A stretch of DNA of 16,476 nucleotides from assembly GCA_905192805.1 (NCBI GenBank), contig CAJJMF010000038.1, positions 1-16,476 of the forward strand, given 5' to 3'. Positions within the stretch are counted from its first letter, which is position 1. Each line of letters opens with the position of its first letter. The notes under the pieces are model-generated. The model did no database searches and was not told the DNA's origin. It saw nothing but the letters and a program-made list of their open reading frames with translations. Source of the stretch: an uncultured Sutterella sp. (GTDB taxonomy: Bacteria; Pseudomonadota; Gammaproteobacteria; Burkholderiales; Burkholderiaceae_F). Position numbers and translations under genes: made by a program. This document shows, piece after piece, positions 14,301 through 16,476 of the stretch.

Positions 14301-16476
14301 CAGTGTCACGTCCGTTAATGTCAAAGCACCCCCTGACTGTACATCGGTTTCTTTGGCCAACTGATCTGCCCCAGTAGCCTTCGAACCCGTGCCTTGCACT
14401 TCCCATTTGTTGAATTGGTGAGCAAAGCCCTCCTTGGCCTCAAACGCACCCGTCGTGCGCAACGTAGCTTTGTCTTTATTGCCAATCGTTACGGACGAAT
14501 TGACCCCAAAGAGATTATTTTGAATGCGATCTCCTGAAGCCTTATTGGTTACTAACACGGCACCTGATGCACTAAACTGGGCGTCGTTACCAGCAATCGT
14601 AAGCGTCCCGTTGTCAAAGTTACTTTCACCTTCAAAGGTTAACGTTCCCCCTGTTTGCTTTGTCAGCGTCTGATTTGCTCCGAGCGTCACGTCTTTAACC
14701 GTTAACTCAGATCCATTCTCCACGCTCGTCGTTCCCTTGGCTAACTGAGAAGCGCCTTCGGCCGTACTGATACCCGCACTCACGGTCCAATTATTAAACT
14801 TATTCACCAACTCGGACGACGTGAAATTGTCCGTCGTCTTTAACGTGACGTTATCACCTCGGTTGAAAAGCGTTTCTGCCGTAAAGTTGCTTAACGAGTC
14901 ACGGTTCGTTTCAAGCGTTGAACTGTGATTAAGAACAACATTCGTAACGGTTGCCTCTTTATCAATCACGAGCGTTGAGGATCCATACACCAACACGTTC
15001 TTAGTCAATGCACTATTGGCAGCAAGTTTGAGCGTCCCTTCTCTAACCTCGGCCACTCGCTCAATCAAGGGCGTAATATTGCCTTGAACCGTCCAGGTAC
15101 TCGAACCCTTTTTGATTAGCACATAGAAAAATTCAGACCCAAACATCGAAGCGACCTGATCTGCCGTAATGGTGTAAGACGCATTGTCTTGCCCCTTCAA
15201 TACCAAATGGGTACCAGATCCACTAACCCCACCGGTAAGCGTGACATTGCTCAACTCGGTATCGAGTTGCACAGTGTTATCACCTCCATTGGCCTCAATG
15301 GCATAGCCTCGCGTACTGCCCTCGCCCCCAATGAGTTTGGCGCCTTCCTTAAGAACTAACGTCGCTTCGTTGTCTAAAAGAACTGCGCTCCCGCCTCGAC
15401 CTCGTTCGCCAGCCGTCGGGGTCGTAGTCGAAGCCCCGTTGAAATCGTTATCACGTGGCCTTGTGCCATTATCAGCGTATCCTCCGTCATAAATGGAGGT
15501 CGCAGTGATTCGCAGTACACCATTTTTTCCACCCGTGCCTGCTGTACCGCGGTCACCATTTTCACCCGATTGCCCGGCTTGACCCCCAGCGCCACCCGCG
15601 CCACCGTTAACGGTCCCAGCGAGCACCAACGTTTGCCCATCGACAAAGACACCGACGCCGCCGTTACCACCATTACCGCCGTTACCACCAGCGCCACCGG
15701 CACCGCCCTTACCCGCATTACCGCCTTTACCGCCCTCGAGGCCACCCGCGTCACGCATAGCGGAATATGCCGAAGCAGAACCATCCGTATTTAAATTAGC
15801 GCCAACGCCCCCGTTGCCACCGTTACCTCCGTTACCGCCTTGGCCGCCTTGGCCCCCCGTGCCACCGGCGCCACCAGCACCCCCAGAGATCACCACCCCT
15901 TGACTGACGGTATAAGTGACTGGACCATACGAGCCAGAGTGGATCCATAACCCAGTTTGCCCTTGGCCCCCTTGACCACCAGCCCCCCCTTGACCACCGG
16001 CGCCACCAGCGCCACCGTTACCACCACGACCGCCGTGGAACACAAAACCCGACCAGCCATTTTCTGCCGTGACGTATTCGTAAAGCTCACGTCGAGGGTC
16101 GGGGTGCTCCACTCCGTCCCTGTCCCGTAAGGTTGTAAAATTTTTCAGATTATCTTTGGTAGTATTGAATAGGTTAGCGGCGGTAGCGATTTCGTTTGTT
16201 TCGGTATTGTTGTCATAGCCCTTTTGCTGTCCTCTTCCGTCCAAGTGGCCTGCGCCGTTACCACCGTTACCACCGTTGCCACCAGCGCTACCCGTGCCAC
16301 CATTACCACCGCTCGTGCCAGCATCCCCGGTAATCGAACCGCTCGCGATCGTTACGCTCACCGACACATCGGTCTTCGCATTCGCGGGATTAACGGCACC
16401 GTCTGTCCCCTGCAAACCAGCATCGCCATTGCTCCCGTCCGTTGCATCGGCCGTGTAGCTACCCGACTTTGGATTC
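11307..16476 (-). CDS. Giant autotransporter with Gly-Gly-X passenger (5' end outside the window)
   Basis: The frame is open to the window edge, so the start and signal peptide are missing; 1722 residues are visible, numbered here from the first full codon at 16475. Five Gly-Gly-X blocks (about 56-76, 148-173, 198-224, 244-275, 290-317) alternate with beta-strand segments such as VGVFVDGQTLVLAGTVNGG. A passenger of six repeats of about 120 residues follows (about 535-1170). A PATR repeat (GSGSLVKTGSGTLVLEKG, from 1233) and an Arg-rich patch (SRARRLRR, 1298-1305) come next. The C-terminal barrel (about 1450-1722, from SSWAHALGGWEQQ) ends in VRVEF, with the terminal Phe BamA needs. The only two cysteines are 1446 and 1487. 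A type V secretion adhesin or surface protein is likely; the ligand is unknown. A TTG at 16415 is an internal Leu codon, not the start. Confidence 0.93.
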   Translation of the reverse strand, partial: NPKSGSYTADATDGSNGDAGLQGTDGAVNPANAKTDVSVSVTIASGSITGDAGTSGGNGGTGSAGGNGGNGGNGAGHLDGRGQQKGYDNNTETNEIATAANLFNTTKDNLKNFTTLRDRDGVEHPDPRRELYEYVTAENGWSGFVFHGGRGGNGGAGGAGGQGGAGGQGGQGQTGLWIHSGSYGPVTYTVSQGVVISGGAGGAGGTGGQGGQGGNGGNGGNGGVGANLNTDGSASAYSAMRDAGGLEGGKGGNAGKGGAGGAGGNGGNGGNGGVGVFVDGQTLVLAGTVNGGAGGAGGQAGQSGENGDRGTAGTGGKNGVLRITATSIYDGGYADNGTRPRDNDFNGASTTTPTAGERGRGGSAVLLDNEATLVLKEGAKLIGGEGSTRGYAIEANGGDNTVQLDTELSNVTLTGGVSGSGTHLVLKGQDNASYTITADQVASMFGSEFFYVLIKKGSSTWTVQGNITPLIERVAEVREGTLKLAANSALTKNVLVYGSSTLVIDKEATVTNVVLNHSSTLETNRDSLSNFTAETLFNRGDNVTLKTTDNFTSSELVNKFNNWTVSAGISTAEGASQLAKGTTSVENGSELTVKDVTLGANQTLTKQTGGTLTFEGESNFDNGTLTIAGNDAQFSASGAVLVTNKASGDRIQNNLFGVNSSVTIGNKDKATLRTTGAFEAKEGFAHQFNKWEVQGTGSKATGADQLAKETDVQSGGALTLTDVTLGEGQTLALSGGDLTFKRLTNLDEGRKSFTEGTFSFDTGATLQTQKKSLSELFGDGLSLMQLSQGATLQTKGREFTSSTEVAKFGTWEVQGAATTASGAEQLAKTTDVQSGGVLTITALTLGEGQTLALTGGDLTFAGTTNLDNGTKNFTSGTYRFADQAVLETALGSLSAVLGNNPSAMLDSPNATLRTKGPTFTSSADVAKFGTWEVQSGSRENPSMATGSEQLAKVTTDVQSGGVLTITNLTLGASQKLKLSGGDLTFAGTTNLDNGTKTFTRGAYRFADRAVLETAKASLADVLDNVNAMERSEGATLRTKGEAFTSSNDVTKFGTWEVQGAATTATGAEQLAKTTDVQSGGDLTVTDLTLLAGKTLKNTGGTLTLEGTTNVDEGTLVLQGGTTKLASGATLVTNQPNADAIQSGAVRSLANPEDATLQTDSTFESTGGFAGSFGNWLVNANAKTDSLALYGTELAESVNLDATGMSFIDRVVTTNTGSTLTLDEARVVQGAVTGSGSLVKTGSGTLVLEKGNHRYTGTTEVQSGTLVLEKGANLAGDLTMASGSTLELSLLETNREAASRARRLRRALAEETAPSANHTVAGAATLANTAITVVSPTEYSQLAAESITIANGATLTIDARDFKGGTDRLENVLKATSDFTGEYASFSDNSLVFVLTPEYDPANHAMHLAVRPDTGAPEVQPGLSGKTNRMLLEGAMLMQRYLPLDPCMGQTRSSWAHALGGWEQQDGRADRAGYDATHYGVAAGGDVCVNRTKVGLNVAYLSSDAKSRNIAQTHNVNADTWQVGVYAIQPVADAWDVDAEAAYGHSSIRTDRVIASYGKLARSKTSADIFRAGLGLNYRFSQDALSLSPFVRADYVQVGTHGYREWNAEAFNLTVNRQSTKAIYASVGLRALYTPTERLTVKGKVAVAADLYNEGNDLTVAVRDAQDKPFTVQNPELGRFVGELGLGVGYQLNDRVSFSVDLQSLAGHDRWNVNAEAGVRVEF
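12940..14840 (-). repeat. Six tandem passenger repeats of about 360 bp
   Basis: A conserved Trp codon, in contexts such as KFGTWEVQ, recurs at 14787, 14403, 14043, 13683, 13311 and 12951. The spacings are 384, 360, 360, 372 and 360 bases. Each unit continues with ATGAEQLAKTTDVQSGG-like and LTLGEGQTLALSGGDLTF-like segments. The central units are closest at DNA level: the stretches at about 13245-13325 and 13975-14055 differ at only a few bases. The outer units (the first and last) have diverged. Confidence 0.9.
15525..16310 (-). repeat. Gly-Gly-X coding minisatellite blocks
   Basis: Five blocks (16248-16310, 15957-16034, 15804-15884, 15651-15746, 15525-15608) are built from 9-base units that encode Gly-Gly-Asn, Gly-Gly-Ala or Gly-Gly-Gln; plus-strand text shows CCACCGTTA-type units. 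All keep the reading frame. The third and fourth blocks end alike (GGNGGNGGNGGVG), suggesting duplication of a block with its flanking strand. Confidence 0.85.

Noticed and set aside
15525..16310. Short regular repeats resembling a CRISPR array or a mycobacterial PE_PGRS gene
   Set aside because: The units are 9 bases with no spacers, are in frame in one long gene, and the gene ends in a Gram-negative autotransporter barrel.
16413..16415. TTG as the start of the autotransporter
   Set aside because: The frame stays open for 20 more codons to the window edge, there is no signal peptide after it, and the residues are part of the Gly-rich passenger.

Overview
The window looks like part of a chromosome from a beta-proteobacterium, probably in the order Burkholderiales. 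Sutterellaceae is my best guess, based on the protein sequences and the giant autotransporter, but no rRNA is present to confirm it. Nearly all recognisable genes concern the outer membrane, and they lie on the minus strand. Read 5'->3' along that strand, the order is: autotransporter (partial), dxr, rseP, [a plus-strand membrane-protein gene], a metallo-beta-lactamase-fold hydrolase, bamA, skp, lpxD, fabZ.

Right part (11307-16476): the 3' 5.2 kb of one gene for a type V autotransporter. It has a Gly-Gly-X rich N-terminal region interleaved with beta-strand segments, six degenerate passenger repeats of about 120 residues, an autotransporter beta-strand (PATR) repeat, an Arg-rich patch and a C-terminal beta-barrel. 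Its start lies outside the window. A hairpin terminator follows. The next 440 bases hold what may be the decayed 3' end of another gene with its own terminator, then the dxr leader.

Middle (8226-10866): dxr and rseP are 27 bases apart and end at a strong two-way terminator. In many proteobacteria rseP runs directly into bamA. Here a convergent gene for an unknown four-helix membrane protein (7638-8144) and a membrane-anchored MBL-fold hydrolase (6285-7412) sit between them, so bamA must rely on its own promoter or on readthrough from the hydrolase gene.

Left part (1045-6014): bamA (outer-membrane protein assembly), skp (periplasmic chaperone), lpxD (lipid A) and fabZ (fatty-acid synthesis) keep the classical order. 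The three gaps between them (146, 138 and 155 bases) hold several hairpins. fabZ is followed by a terminator and not by lpxA/lpxB. The remaining left end holds about 500 bases without a convincing gene, where the base-pairing pattern suggests a minus-strand small RNA, and a short plus-strand lipoprotein gene of unknown function with its own terminator.

The shared theme is envelope biogenesis. BamA and Skp would assemble the autotransporter barrel, LpxD and FabZ feed lipopolysaccharide and phospholipid synthesis, and RseP acts in envelope-stress signalling. No phage, insertion sequence, CRISPR array or tRNA was seen.
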